46,087 nucleotides of DNA, taken from NCBI RefSeq assembly GCF_029937855.1, contig NZ_JAPYPC010000014.1, positions 1-46,087 on the forward strand, written 5' to 3'. A program made the position numbers and the translations under genes. Under the pieces are notes generated by a model, which saw only the letters and a list, made by a program, of their open reading frames with translations, did not search any database and had not been told where the DNA came from. Every line of letters starts with the position of its first letter. The first letter of the stretch is position 1. Below, piece after piece: positions 24,893-33,191 of this stretch. Origin of the DNA: Christiangramia sp. (GTDB lineage Bacteria > Bacteroidota > Bacteroidia > Flavobacteriales > Flavobacteriaceae).

Positions 24893-25822
24893 ATGAAGAG
24901 TAAAACCTTACACATAGTAAACGGCGATAGCCTTGCAGAACAGATGCAGGAATTAGATCTTCCCGGGGAACTCATTATCTGGAGGGAACTACTTTGTGAA
25001 GGGCCAACCAGTAAAGAGATAGACAGCAATTTTTTTAGATTAAGAAAGAAATTTCTCCTAAAAACCTATAACATTTCTGCTGAAAACTATGAGGAGCGTT
25101 TTATAGCTGAAATTAAAATCTTAAAAAAGCTGAAAGATTACGATAAAGTGGTGCTTTGGTTTGAATTCGATCTTTTTTGTCATCTTAATATGTTGGCAGC
25201 CATAAGTCTACTTGCAGAGAAACATGATTACCTTGATGTTTCTCTTGTATGCAGTAAAAAACTAAAAGGAGAGAAAGAGTTTCAGCCATTATCCCAACTT
25301 AATTCAAAAGAATTAGAGAATCATTATAAGAATAGGATTCCGCTCAATCAAGAGGATATAGAAGCAGCGGTACTTATTTGGGAATTATATTGTGGTGACA
25401 ATCCATTAAAATTAAAACCACAGATAAAGGTTAACACCAATTTTGAATATTTGTCCAGTTGTGTAAGAGCACATATAGAGCGGTTTCCCAATAGTATTAC
25501 CGGAATAAATTCTCTTGAAAAAAATGTGCTTAAGTTAATAGAGAAACATGATATTAAAAATATAAATCACCTTTTAGGTTATGCGCTACAGTACCAGGGA
25601 TATTACGGGTATAGTGATAATCAAATGCAAAGGCTACTGGATAAATTGTCAATTTTCTATGAAACCACAGAAAATAAAATAGTCCTTTCCGAAAAAGGAC
25701 ACCTCGCCCTTGATGGTAAAAAGAACTTTTACAGGGAATTGAAAAATGAAGAATATTTTGGCGGAGCTAAAATGTATGATTTCCTTTATGAATCTGAATC
25801 CCACCGTTTATTAAAATTATAG
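24893..25822 (+). CDS. DUF1835-domain protein
   Basis: A 309-residue cytosolic protein. The N-terminal part LHIVNGDSLAEQMQEL and IIWRELLCEGP is the DUF1835 signature, and FVLWFEFDLFCHLNML-type text (VVLWFEFDLFCHLN) follows in the middle. The rest is helical with no further motif I know. I choose the ATG at 24893; a GTG 13 codons upstream is in frame but lies inside the yciH gene. It is the third gene of the dioxygenase operon and ends 1 bp before the phosphorylase ATG. The biochemical function of the family is not established. Confidence 0.85.
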   Translation: MKSKTLHIVNGDSLAEQMQELDLPGELIIWRELLCEGPTSKEIDSNFFRLRKKFLLKTYNISAENYEERFIAEIKILKKLKDYDKVVLWFEFDLFCHLNMLAAISLLAEKHDYLDVSLVCSKKLKGEKEFQPLSQLNSKELENHYKNRIPLNQEDIEAAVLIWELYCGDNPLKLKPQIKVNTNFEYLSSCVRAHIERFPNSITGINSLEKNVLKLIEKHDIKNINHLLGYALQYQGYYGYSDNQMQRLLDKLSIFYETTENKIVLSEKGHLALDGKKNFYRELKNEEYFGGAKMYDFLYESESHRLLKL

Positions 25823-25823
25823 A

Positions 25824-26693
25824 ATGAGTTTAGAAGCTTCAGAGTTGATCCTTAATAAGGACGGTTCTATTTATCACCTTGGTTTATTACCTGAAGAAAT
25901 TGCCAGCACAATAATTACGGTTGGCGACCCTGCCAGAGTACCAAAGATCAGTACTCATTTTGATACGATAGAAGTAAAAAAACAAAAGCGCGAATTCTGT
26001 ACACATACCGGTACTTATAAAGGAAAAAGAATATCTGTGATGTCTACCGGAATGGGAACAGATAATATAGATATTGCCCTCAACGAATTGGATGCCCTCG
26101 TAAACATAGATCTAAAAGCAAGAACGCTCAAAGACAAAGTTACCAGCCTGGATATCATCAGAATAGGAACTACCGGTTCCCTTAGAAAAGAAATTCCTGT
26201 GGGGAGCTATATTTTAAGTGAATTGGCCATTGGTTTTGACGGACTCATGCATTACTACGAAGATGATTCATTTTTAAATAATGAAATTGCAGAAGCATTT
26301 GTAGAACAAACAGGATGGCCCACAAAAAGAGCTTTTCCTTATGTGGTGGAAGGCGCAAGAAAGCTTATCGAAAAACTGCATTCAGATATTATTGTTCAGG
26401 GCATGACTGGAACAAATGTTGGTTTTTATGGACCTCAGGGAAGGATTCTCCGGGCTAATGTTTCAGATTCGGAGATGAATGATAAAATTACCGCCTTTAG
26501 CTACGATAGGTTTAAGGTTACTAACCTGGAAATGGAAACCTCAGGAATATATGGAATATCCAAATTATTGGGCCATAATGCAGCTTCCATGAACCTGGTT
26601 TTGGCAAATAGGGAAATCGGTGATTTTTTAGAAAACGCTTCTGAAATGATGGAAAAACTAATCATTTATACGCTCAACAAGATCGCCGAATAA
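25824..26693 (+). CDS. Nucleoside phosphorylase (uridine phosphorylase-like)
   Basis: A 289-residue PNP/UDP-phosphorylase family protein. ITVGDPARVPKI near residue 31 is the phosphate-binding entry, followed by SVMSTGMGTDNIDIALNEL, IIRIGTTGSL in the centre and TNLEMETSGIYGIS, the ribose-binding Met-Glu motif. It would cleave a nucleoside with phosphate to a base and ribose-1-phosphate in salvage. The sequence is nearer to uridine phosphorylase than to PNP by these motifs, but specificity is not certain. It closes the four-gene operon. Confidence 0.88.
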   Translation: MSLEASELILNKDGSIYHLGLLPEEIASTIITVGDPARVPKISTHFDTIEVKKQKREFCTHTGTYKGKRISVMSTGMGTDNIDIALNELDALVNIDLKARTLKDKVTSLDIIRIGTTGSLRKEIPVGSYILSELAIGFDGLMHYYEDDSFLNNEIAEAFVEQTGWPTKRAFPYVVEGARKLIEKLHSDIIVQGMTGTNVGFYGPQGRILRANVSDSEMNDKITAFSYDRFKVTNLEMETSGIYGISKLLGHNAASMNLVLANREIGDFLENASEMMEKLIIYTLNKIAE

Positions 26694-26820
26694 TTTCTTA
26701 TTTAACAATAAATTAAAAGCAAAGCATAGCCAACTTTGTATTTTTGATTAAACAATTTTGTATATCCGTTTCTGTCCTTATATTCTTTTGTCACCGTTAA
26801 TTTATTTCAGGGCCTCATTT

Positions 26821-26828
26821 TAACTTTG
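26821..26828 (+). promoter_or_regulatory. Candidate -7 box upstream of ppk1
   Basis: TAACTTTG matches TAnnTTTG, 84 bp before the ppk1 ATG. The leader would be about 80 nt. Confidence 0.4.
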
Positions 26829-26912
26829 ATGATATTAAAATGAGATTCGGAAACAAGTTTAGAATGAGGTAATTAGGATAATTTACAGACAAACCAAAAT
26901 AATTTATAATCC

Positions 26913-28967
26913 ATGCAGCAACCTAACGACGACCGATTTAGACACCGAGATCTAAACTGGTTGAGCTTTAATGAACGGGTTCTTCAGGAGGCCGCAGATA
27001 AGATTAATCCTTTATATGAAAGGATGAAATTTCTGGCCATATTTTCTTCTAATCTGGATGAATATTTCAGGGTAAGGGTTTCTCAATTACGGCAAATGAA
27101 GCGGGTAAAAAAAAGTATCCGTAAAAAACTTGCCCTTCGTCCCTCAAAGATTACCAAACAAATTATTAAAGAAGTAAAAGAGCAACAGAATGCTTTTGGT
27201 GATATTTATCATAATCAGATAATTCCTGAGTTGGCTGAAAACGGAATTCATATTAAAGATGCGGCTCACTATAGTGATAATCACAAGAAGTTTGCTAACT
27301 CCTACTTCAATAAAAAAGTTGAGAAGCACATAAAACCAATGCTGATCGATCTTAATAAGGAAAATGAGCTTTTTCTGGAGAATTCGGTATTATACTTTCT
27401 TATTACCTTTAAAAATGAAGATAAACTTGCCGTGGTAAATATTCCCGTAGAGGAATGCGGAAGATTTGTGATGATGGATGATGTGGATGGAGAATATAAT
27501 ATCACCTATCTGGACGAAATTGTTCGGCATGAAGCTTTTAAAATATTTCCGGAAGATGATATTACCGGTATATACGAAATAAAACTTTCCCGTGATGCTG
27601 AACTTTATATAGATGATATTTACGAAGGGGTGCTGGCAGAAAAAATATATGCTTCACTAAATCAGCGTACAGATGGGCAGCCTACTCGTCTACTTTACGA
27701 TGCAAAACTTCCAAAGGAGATTCATAAAAAAGTTCGTAAACTTTTAAATCTTGGAAAAATTGATATGATGCCAGGCGGGCAATATCATAATTTCAAGGAT
27801 TTTTTCTCTTTCCCGGATCCTACAAATAATACAAGATTACATTTTAAAGAATTACCTGCCCTACCCCACAAAACGCTGGATAAAAGCAAAAATTATTTCG
27901 AAGATATTGCTGAAAAAGATCAGGCTTTACATTTTCCTTATATGTCTTTTTCTTATGTGGAAAAGTTCGTGGATATGGCTGCTGAAGATAAAGATGTAAC
28001 AGATATAAGTATTTCTTTATATAGAGTCGCAGACGAATCCCAATTAACAAATTCCCTGATTAAGGCCCTGGAAAATGGAAAGAAAGTAACTGTTTTTGTG
28101 GAAGCTAAGGCAAGATTTGATGAAGAAAACAATATTAGCTGGGGAAGAAAATTTGAAGAAAAAGGGGCTAACGTTATATACAGCTATCCTAAAGTTAAGG
28201 TACATTCCAAGATTATGCTAATCGGCAGGAATGAAGGTGAGGAGAAAGTACGGTATGCCTATATAGGTACCGGAAATTTCAATGCCGAAACCTCCAAAAT
28301 CTATTGTGATCATGCCATATTTACAGCAAATAAAAATATTACCAAAGAGTTACATAGATTATTCAAAGTACTGGAAGGTGAGTTGATAATCCCAAGAGAA
28401 AAAAACCTGCTTATTTCACCCTTTTCTACCCGGCAGGAATTTGTAAAACTAATTTACAACGAGATCGAAAATGCCCGGGAGGGTAAAAAGGCTAAGATCA
28501 CCGCCAAAATGAACAGCCTGGAAGACGAAGAAATGATCGAACTTCTCTACAAGGCCAGTGAGGCCGGTGTGGAGATTAGAATGCTTATTCGTGGATTTAC
28601 CTGTTTAATCCCCGGAATAAAAGGTTTAAGTGAAAATATTTATATAACCAGTGTGGTAGACAGATATTTAGAACATGGCAGAATTTATCTTTTTGAAAAT
28701 GGAGGTGAAGAATTGATGTTCTACGGTAGCGCCGATTGGATGAATAGAAACCTGGATAGAAGGATAGAAGTGATCTCCCCCGTACTGGATGAAGATATTA
28801 AACAGGAATTCAAGGAAATCCTGAATATACAGTTAAAAGATAACGTAAAAGCCCGCATTCAGGATGCCGAAGAATCCAATAAATATATAGAACGAAAAAA
28901 AGGTGATAAAAAAATACGTTCTCAGTATGAAATTTATAAGTATCTGAAGAAAAAGCACACATCATGA
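26913..28967 (+). CDS. ppk1: Polyphosphate kinase 1
   Basis: A 684-residue enzyme that polymerises the gamma-phosphate of ATP into polyphosphate. The N-terminal domain begins RDLNWLSFNERVLQEA with SSNLDEYFRVRV, both PPK1 hallmarks. The autophosphorylated His is His431 in KVHSKIMLIGR, and a second conserved His lies in YCDHAIFTAN. FYGSADWMNRNLDRRIEV near the C-terminus is the last conserved block. The length is normal. The stop overlaps the next gene by 4 bp (ATGA), so that gene is translationally coupled to ppk1. Confidence 0.96.
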   Translation: MQQPNDDRFRHRDLNWLSFNERVLQEAADKINPLYERMKFLAIFSSNLDEYFRVRVSQLRQMKRVKKSIRKKLALRPSKITKQIIKEVKEQQNAFGDIYHNQIIPELAENGIHIKDAAHYSDNHKKFANSYFNKKVEKHIKPMLIDLNKENELFLENSVLYFLITFKNEDKLAVVNIPVEECGRFVMMDDVDGEYNITYLDEIVRHEAFKIFPEDDITGIYEIKLSRDAELYIDDIYEGVLAEKIYASLNQRTDGQPTRLLYDAKLPKEIHKKVRKLLNLGKIDMMPGGQYHNFKDFFSFPDPTNNTRLHFKELPALPHKTLDKSKNYFEDIAEKDQALHFPYMSFSYVEKFVDMAAEDKDVTDISISLYRVADESQLTNSLIKALENGKKVTVFVEAKARFDEENNISWGRKFEEKGANVIYSYPKVKVHSKIMLIGRNEGEEKVRYAYIGTGNFNAETSKIYCDHAIFTANKNITKELHRLFKVLEGELIIPREKNLLISPFSTRQEFVKLIYNEIENAREGKKAKITAKMNSLEDEEMIELLYKASEAGVEIRMLIRGFTCLIPGIKGLSENIYITSVVDRYLEHGRIYLFENGGEELMFYGSADWMNRNLDRRIEVISPVLDEDIKQEFKEILNIQLKDNVKARIQDAEESNKYIERKKGDKKIRSQYEIYKYLKKKHTS

Positions 28968-29815
28968 AAACGATTACAGTAGGGGGTGTTCCGGAACATT
29001 TTAATCTTCCCTGGCATCGCTGTATTGAGAATAAAAAATTCCTGGAAGCTGGGGTTAAGGTAATTTGGAAAGAATTTCCCGAAGGTACCGGTGCTATGTG
29101 CAAAGCCTTGCGTACTGGTGAAATAGATGTCGCAGTTATTCTTACTGAAGGAGTGATACGCGACATTATCAATGGAAATAAGAGTAAAATTATACAGACA
29201 TATATTGGGAGTCCATTAATTTGGGGAATTCATGTAGATGCAGCTTCACCGTATAAAGATTTACAGGATCTGGAAGGTACCAGTGCCGCAATTAGTAGAA
29301 TGGGTAGTGGATCTCATCTAATGGCTTATGTAAATGCGGAACATTTAGACTGGGATATTAATGAATTAAAATTCGAAATCGTTAATAATCTTGATGGAGC
29401 CATTCAGGCTCTAAAAGATGACGATGCCCAGTATTTTATGTGGGAACATTTTACCACCAAACCACTGGTAGATAATAAAACTTTCAGGTTAATTGCCGAT
29501 TGCCCTACTCCGTGGTCTTGTTTTGTAATTGCGGCCAATGAAGAAAGCATTAGAACAAAACCTGAAGCTCTGAAAACAATGCTGGAGGTATTGAATTCAG
29601 AAACCAAAGATTTCAAACTTCAGAAGAATATTGCTGTCGAACTTTCTGATAGATATCAGCAGAAGTTAGAAGATATTAGGAAATGGCTGGATCTTACCAG
29701 TTGGAGTCAGGAGCAAATTTCAGAAGATGAAGTGAATAAGGTGATGGAAAAATTATTGACTTTAAAATTAATCGACTCCAAAACTAAATATTCCAAAATC
29801 ACCCATAATTTGTAA
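28964..29815 (+). CDS. Periplasmic-binding-protein-like protein without signal peptide
   Basis: A 283-residue protein with the fold signs of a type 2 substrate-binding protein: an opening TVGGVPEHFNLP strand, GEIDVAVILTEGV, a middle LEGTSAAISRMGSGSH hinge region and LDGAIQALKDDDAQYFMWE. It has no signal peptide or lipobox, and no permease or ATPase lies nearby, so it is probably cytosolic. It overlaps ppk1 by 4 bp and converges on ung with a 2-bp gap. The coupling suggests a link to phosphate or polyphosphate metabolism, but the ligand is unknown. Confidence 0.75.
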   Translation: MKTITVGGVPEHFNLPWHRCIENKKFLEAGVKVIWKEFPEGTGAMCKALRTGEIDVAVILTEGVIRDIINGNKSKIIQTYIGSPLIWGIHVDAASPYKDLQDLEGTSAAISRMGSGSHLMAYVNAEHLDWDINELKFEIVNNLDGAIQALKDDDAQYFMWEHFTTKPLVDNKTFRLIADCPTPWSCFVIAANEESIRTKPEALKTMLEVLNSETKDFKLQKNIAVELSDRYQQKLEDIRKWLDLTSWSQEQISEDEVNKVMEKLLTLKLIDSKTKYSKITHNL

Positions 29816-29817
29816 CA

Positions 29818-30483
29818 TTACCATTCTATAGATTCTTTTCCATTCTTTATTAAATATTCATTTGTTTTACTAAAATGCTTATTTCCAAACCAGTAACCGC
29901 GATTGGCACTTAAAGGTGATGGATGCCCACTAGTTAGGATCAAGTGTTTAGAAGCATCGATGAGCTTCGCTTTCTTTTTGGCATAACCACCCCACAATAA
30001 GAAAACTACATTTTCTTTTCTATCAGATATCAACCTGATTACCTTATCCGTAAATTTTTCCCATCCTTTATTTTGATGGGATCCCGCCTGGTGTGCTCTA
30101 ACCGTTAAAGTAGCATTCAGGAGCAAAACCCCCTGGTTAGCCCAGCGTTCGAGGTTTCCGGTATTTGGTAATGGTTTATCTAAATCTGAATCTATCTCCT
30201 TAAAAATGTTTATTAAAGAGGGAGGAAAAGCAATACCATCTTTAACCGAAAAACATAAACCATTAGCCTGTCCTAATCCATGATAAGGATCCTGTCCCAA
30301 TATTACCACCTTAGTGTCTTCAAATTTTGAATGGTCAAAAGCCGCAAATATATCTGAACCTGGCGGAAAGCATTTGTGCTCAGTGTACTCTTCTTTAACG
30401 AAACTTATTAGCTCTTTAAAATACTCTTTTTCAAATTCGGTTTCCAGCTCCTTTTTCCAGCTCTGATCTATTCCTACGTTCAT
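29818..30483 (-). CDS. ung: Uracil-DNA glycosylase, family 1
   Basis: A 221-residue DNA repair enzyme that excises uracil from DNA. The water-activating loop is GQDPYHG at residues 63-69 with catalytic Asp65, the uracil-recognition region is GLCFSV, and the Leu-loop is HPSPLSANRG with the catalytic His. LLLNATLTV completes the family pattern. The length is normal. It is divergent from the mutS2-like gene, another DNA-maintenance gene, 47 bp away. Confidence 0.97.
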   Translation of the reverse strand: MNVGIDQSWKKELETEFEKEYFKELISFVKEEYTEHKCFPPGSDIFAAFDHSKFEDTKVVILGQDPYHGLGQANGLCFSVKDGIAFPPSLINIFKEIDSDLDKPLPNTGNLERWANQGVLLLNATLTVRAHQAGSHQNKGWEKFTDKVIRLISDRKENVVFLLWGGYAKKKAKLIDASKHLILTSGHPSPLSANRGYWFGNKHFSKTNEYLIKNGKESIEW

Positions 30484-30493
30484 GAGAATTAAG

Positions 30494-30501
30494 TAACTTT
30501 G
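30494..30501 (+). promoter_or_regulatory. Candidate -7 box of the mutS2-like gene
   Basis: TAACTTTG fits TAnnTTTG and lies 29 bp before the ATG at 30531, within the short divergent gap shared with ung. Confidence 0.5.
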
Positions 30502-30530
30502 TATCGCCTCAAAAGTAGGGAAAAATTCAT

Positions 30531-32714
30531 ATGATAAAAATTAGCTCCAGGAGTCTTGACGATCTGGAATTTCCAGTAGTCTGTAACCAAATTAGCGAAT
30601 TATGCATCACCGGCCTGGGCAGGGAAAAAGCGCTTGGCATACAACCCTATCCTAATTATAAAAAAACGGTTTTCGGTTTAAATCAAACCAAAGAATACTT
30701 CGATTCTAAAACAGTGGATCAGCCTATCCCCAATCATGGTTTTGATGCTATTCAGCAGGAAATAAAATTACTTGGTATTGAAGGCTCTGTGGTTGAAATT
30801 AGCGGGTTCAGAAAGATAGCTTCCATTACAGAAAGCGTTAACGCACATTTAAAATACTTTAAAAAATTCAAGGAGCATTACCCGGCCCTCTCTGAAACTG
30901 TCTCTCATATTGAATTAGATTATAGCCTTACCGATAGGATTAACGGAGTAATAGACCGTTTCGGGGAAATGAAAGATGATGCTTCTCCCCTGCTTCAGAA
31001 TTTAAGAAGGTCTATAAATTCTGTAAAAGGAAAAATAAATTCAAGTTTCAATGCTGCTTTAACCACCTATCAGTCTTACGGGTATCTGGATGAAATAAAA
31101 GAAAGTGTAGTAGAGAACGTTCGGGTTCTTGCCGTGAGTTCCATGCATCGCAGAAAGGTAAAAGGTGGGATCCTGGGAAATTCAAAAACCGGAAGCATTG
31201 TTTACATTCAACCCGAAGCGACGTATCAATTTACCAGAGAGTTGAATAATCTGGAATATGAGGCTAAAGAAGAGGTAAAAAGGATTTTAAAAGCTTTAAC
31301 CGAATTTACACGCCCCTACCGTGAAACTTTAATAGAATATCAGGAGTTACTGAGCGATATGGATGTGATTGCGGCAAAATCTAAATACGCTGAGAAAATA
31401 AATGGTGTCTTGCCTAAAATAACCAAGGAAAGGGAATTGCATATTCAGGATGCCTATCATCCGTTACTTTATTTGAGCAACAAGAAAAAAGGCGAAAAAA
31501 CATTTCCTCAAAGCATAGAGTTAATTCCAAATAACCGGATCATGGTCATTTCCGGGCCCAATGCCGGAGGAAAAAGTATTACGCTGAAAACGGTTGGTTT
31601 ACTACAGGTAATGCTTCAAAGCGGAGTGCTTATCCCAGTGCACGAATACAGCCGAATGTGCATTTTTAGAAAAGTCCTTACCGATATTGGTGATAATCAA
31701 TCCATTGAAAACCACCTGAGCACCTATAGTTACAGGTTGAAGAATATGAATTATTTTCTTCGGAAATGTGACGAGAAGACCTTATTCCTGATCGATGAAT
31801 TTGGAACAGGTAGTGATCCTGAACTTGGAGGAGCCCTGGCGGAAACTTTTCTTGAAGTATTCTATGAAAAAGGTTCTTACGGGATATTAACTACGCATTA
31901 TGCCAATCTTAAAAAACTGGCGAACGAACTTCCCGAAATGAGCAATGCCAATATGATGTTCGATAATAAAACGCTGGAACCTCTATATAAACTTCAGGTT
32001 GGGGAAGCCGGGAGTTCATTTACTTTTGAAGTAGCACAAAAAAATGGTATTCCCTATAGCCTTATTAATCGTTCCAAAAAGAAAGTGGAACGTGGTAAAA
32101 TACGTTTTGACAGGAGTATTGCCAATCTTCAAAAAGAGCGATCTGTGCTTAGAAAAACTACAGATTCACTTAAGGAAAAAGAACAAAAAGCTGCAGCCCA
32201 AAAAGATAAACTTGAAGAGGTAAACTCCCGAATTCAGCAAAAACTGGAAAATTATCAGGAACTTTATGACGCTAACCAAAAACTTATTTACTTAGGACAA
32301 AAAGTAAATGATCTTAGTGAAAAATACTTCAGTAATAAGAAGAAAAAAGAGCTTATTGGCGAGTTCCTGAAGCTGGTAGAAATCGAAAATTCAAAGAGAA
32401 AAAAAGAAAGCGCTGCGGAAAAGAAAAAGAAAAAAGCCAGGGAAAAACAATTAAAACAGGAAGTTCAGAAGAAAATTCAACCGATTAGAGAAAAGAAAAA
32501 GGAAGATAAAAAGAAAGAGGAAGAGTTTAAAAAGAAAGAAGCAAATAAGCCTAAAGCGAAATTAAAAATTGGCGATCGCGTAAGACTTGAAGATGGTAAG
32601 GCGGTTGGTTCTATTGACAATATTGAAAAAGGAAAGGCTATAGTAAATTACGGAATGTTTACGACTTCTGTAGGCCTGGAACAGTTGGAGCTGGTGCAGG
32701 CAGCAAAAAAATAA
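30531..32714 (+). CDS. MutS2-like ATPase without Smr domain
   Basis: A 727-residue MutS-family protein of the MutS2 type. Residues 1-300 form the core and lever region, Walker A is GPNAGGKS at about 342-349, and Walker B is LFLIDEFGTGSD, with TTHYANLKKLA after it. Residues about 510-680 form a long Lys/Glu-rich coiled coil, and the end (KLKIGDRVRLEDGKAVGSI) is a KOW-like segment. Standard MutS2 is about 780 residues and ends in an Smr nuclease domain; here the protein stops before it, and the next gene begins 4 bp later, so no relic remains. It may act on recombination intermediates or stalled ribosomes without its own nuclease. Confidence 0.9.
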   Translation: MIKISSRSLDDLEFPVVCNQISELCITGLGREKALGIQPYPNYKKTVFGLNQTKEYFDSKTVDQPIPNHGFDAIQQEIKLLGIEGSVVEISGFRKIASITESVNAHLKYFKKFKEHYPALSETVSHIELDYSLTDRINGVIDRFGEMKDDASPLLQNLRRSINSVKGKINSSFNAALTTYQSYGYLDEIKESVVENVRVLAVSSMHRRKVKGGILGNSKTGSIVYIQPEATYQFTRELNNLEYEAKEEVKRILKALTEFTRPYRETLIEYQELLSDMDVIAAKSKYAEKINGVLPKITKERELHIQDAYHPLLYLSNKKKGEKTFPQSIELIPNNRIMVISGPNAGGKSITLKTVGLLQVMLQSGVLIPVHEYSRMCIFRKVLTDIGDNQSIENHLSTYSYRLKNMNYFLRKCDEKTLFLIDEFGTGSDPELGGALAETFLEVFYEKGSYGILTTHYANLKKLANELPEMSNANMMFDNKTLEPLYKLQVGEAGSSFTFEVAQKNGIPYSLINRSKKKVERGKIRFDRSIANLQKERSVLRKTTDSLKEKEQKAAAQKDKLEEVNSRIQQKLENYQELYDANQKLIYLGQKVNDLSEKYFSNKKKKELIGEFLKLVEIENSKRKKESAAEKKKKKAREKQLKQEVQKKIQPIREKKKEDKKKEEEFKKKEANKPKAKLKIGDRVRLEDGKAVGSIDNIEKGKAIVNYGMFTTSVGLEQLELVQAAKK

Positions 32715-32718
32715 AGTT

Positions 32719-33138
32719 ATGAGCACTATTTTACCTAAAAATAAAAAGATCGTACTTTTTGATGGAGTTTGTAATCTCTGTAATGATGCAGTTCAGCGTA
32801 TAATAAAGCATGATAAAAAGGATGTTTTCAGGTTTGCCTCCCTGCAAAGTGATTTGGGAAAAAAGCTGGTGGAAGAGAGAAACCTGGATCCCGAAGCGTT
32901 AGATTCCATTATCTTAATTGATCCTGGAGTAGCTTATTACAGAAAATCAACTGCCGCTTTGGAAATTTCAAGGGATCTTTCAGGTGGCTACTCATTATTA
33001 AGAAATTTCTTGTTTCTTCCAGAAAGCCTGCGGGATGGTATTTACGACCTTATTGCAACAAACCGCTATAAATGGTTTGGTAAAAAAGACCAGTGTATGA
33101 TCCCTTCTCCCGATTTAAAAGCTAAATTTTTAGAATAA
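32719..33138 (+). CDS. DCC-family thiol-disulfide oxidoreductase-like protein (DUF393)
   Basis: A 139-residue protein with the family motif DGVCNLC at residues 15-21, which gives a CxxC redox pair after an Asp-Gly. The rest follows the DUF393 pattern, including FRFASLQSDLGKKL and a C-terminal NRYKWFGKKDQC. The family is thioredoxin-like and presumed to handle disulfides, but its substrates are not known. It follows the mutS2-like gene by 4 bp and is probably co-transcribed with it. The transcript would end at the hairpin at 33153-33184. Confidence 0.87.
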   Translation: MSTILPKNKKIVLFDGVCNLCNDAVQRIIKHDKKDVFRFASLQSDLGKKLVEERNLDPEALDSIILIDPGVAYYRKSTAALEISRDLSGGYSLLRNFLFLPESLRDGIYDLIATNRYKWFGKKDQCMIPSPDLKAKFLE

Positions 33139-33152
33139 AACACTTCTAAACC

Positions 33153-33184
33153 AATTCTCCCCGAGGCGGAGCCGTCGGAGAATT
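33153..33184. terminator. Hairpin between the convergent DCC and symporter genes
   Basis: AATTCTCC (33153-33160) pairs with GGAGAATT (33177-33184), with additional CGA/TCG pairing inside. The loop is GC-rich. The T-run is poor on both strands, so this is either a weak bidirectional terminator or an intergenic repeat. Confidence 0.5.
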
Positions 33185-33191
33185 TATAAGG

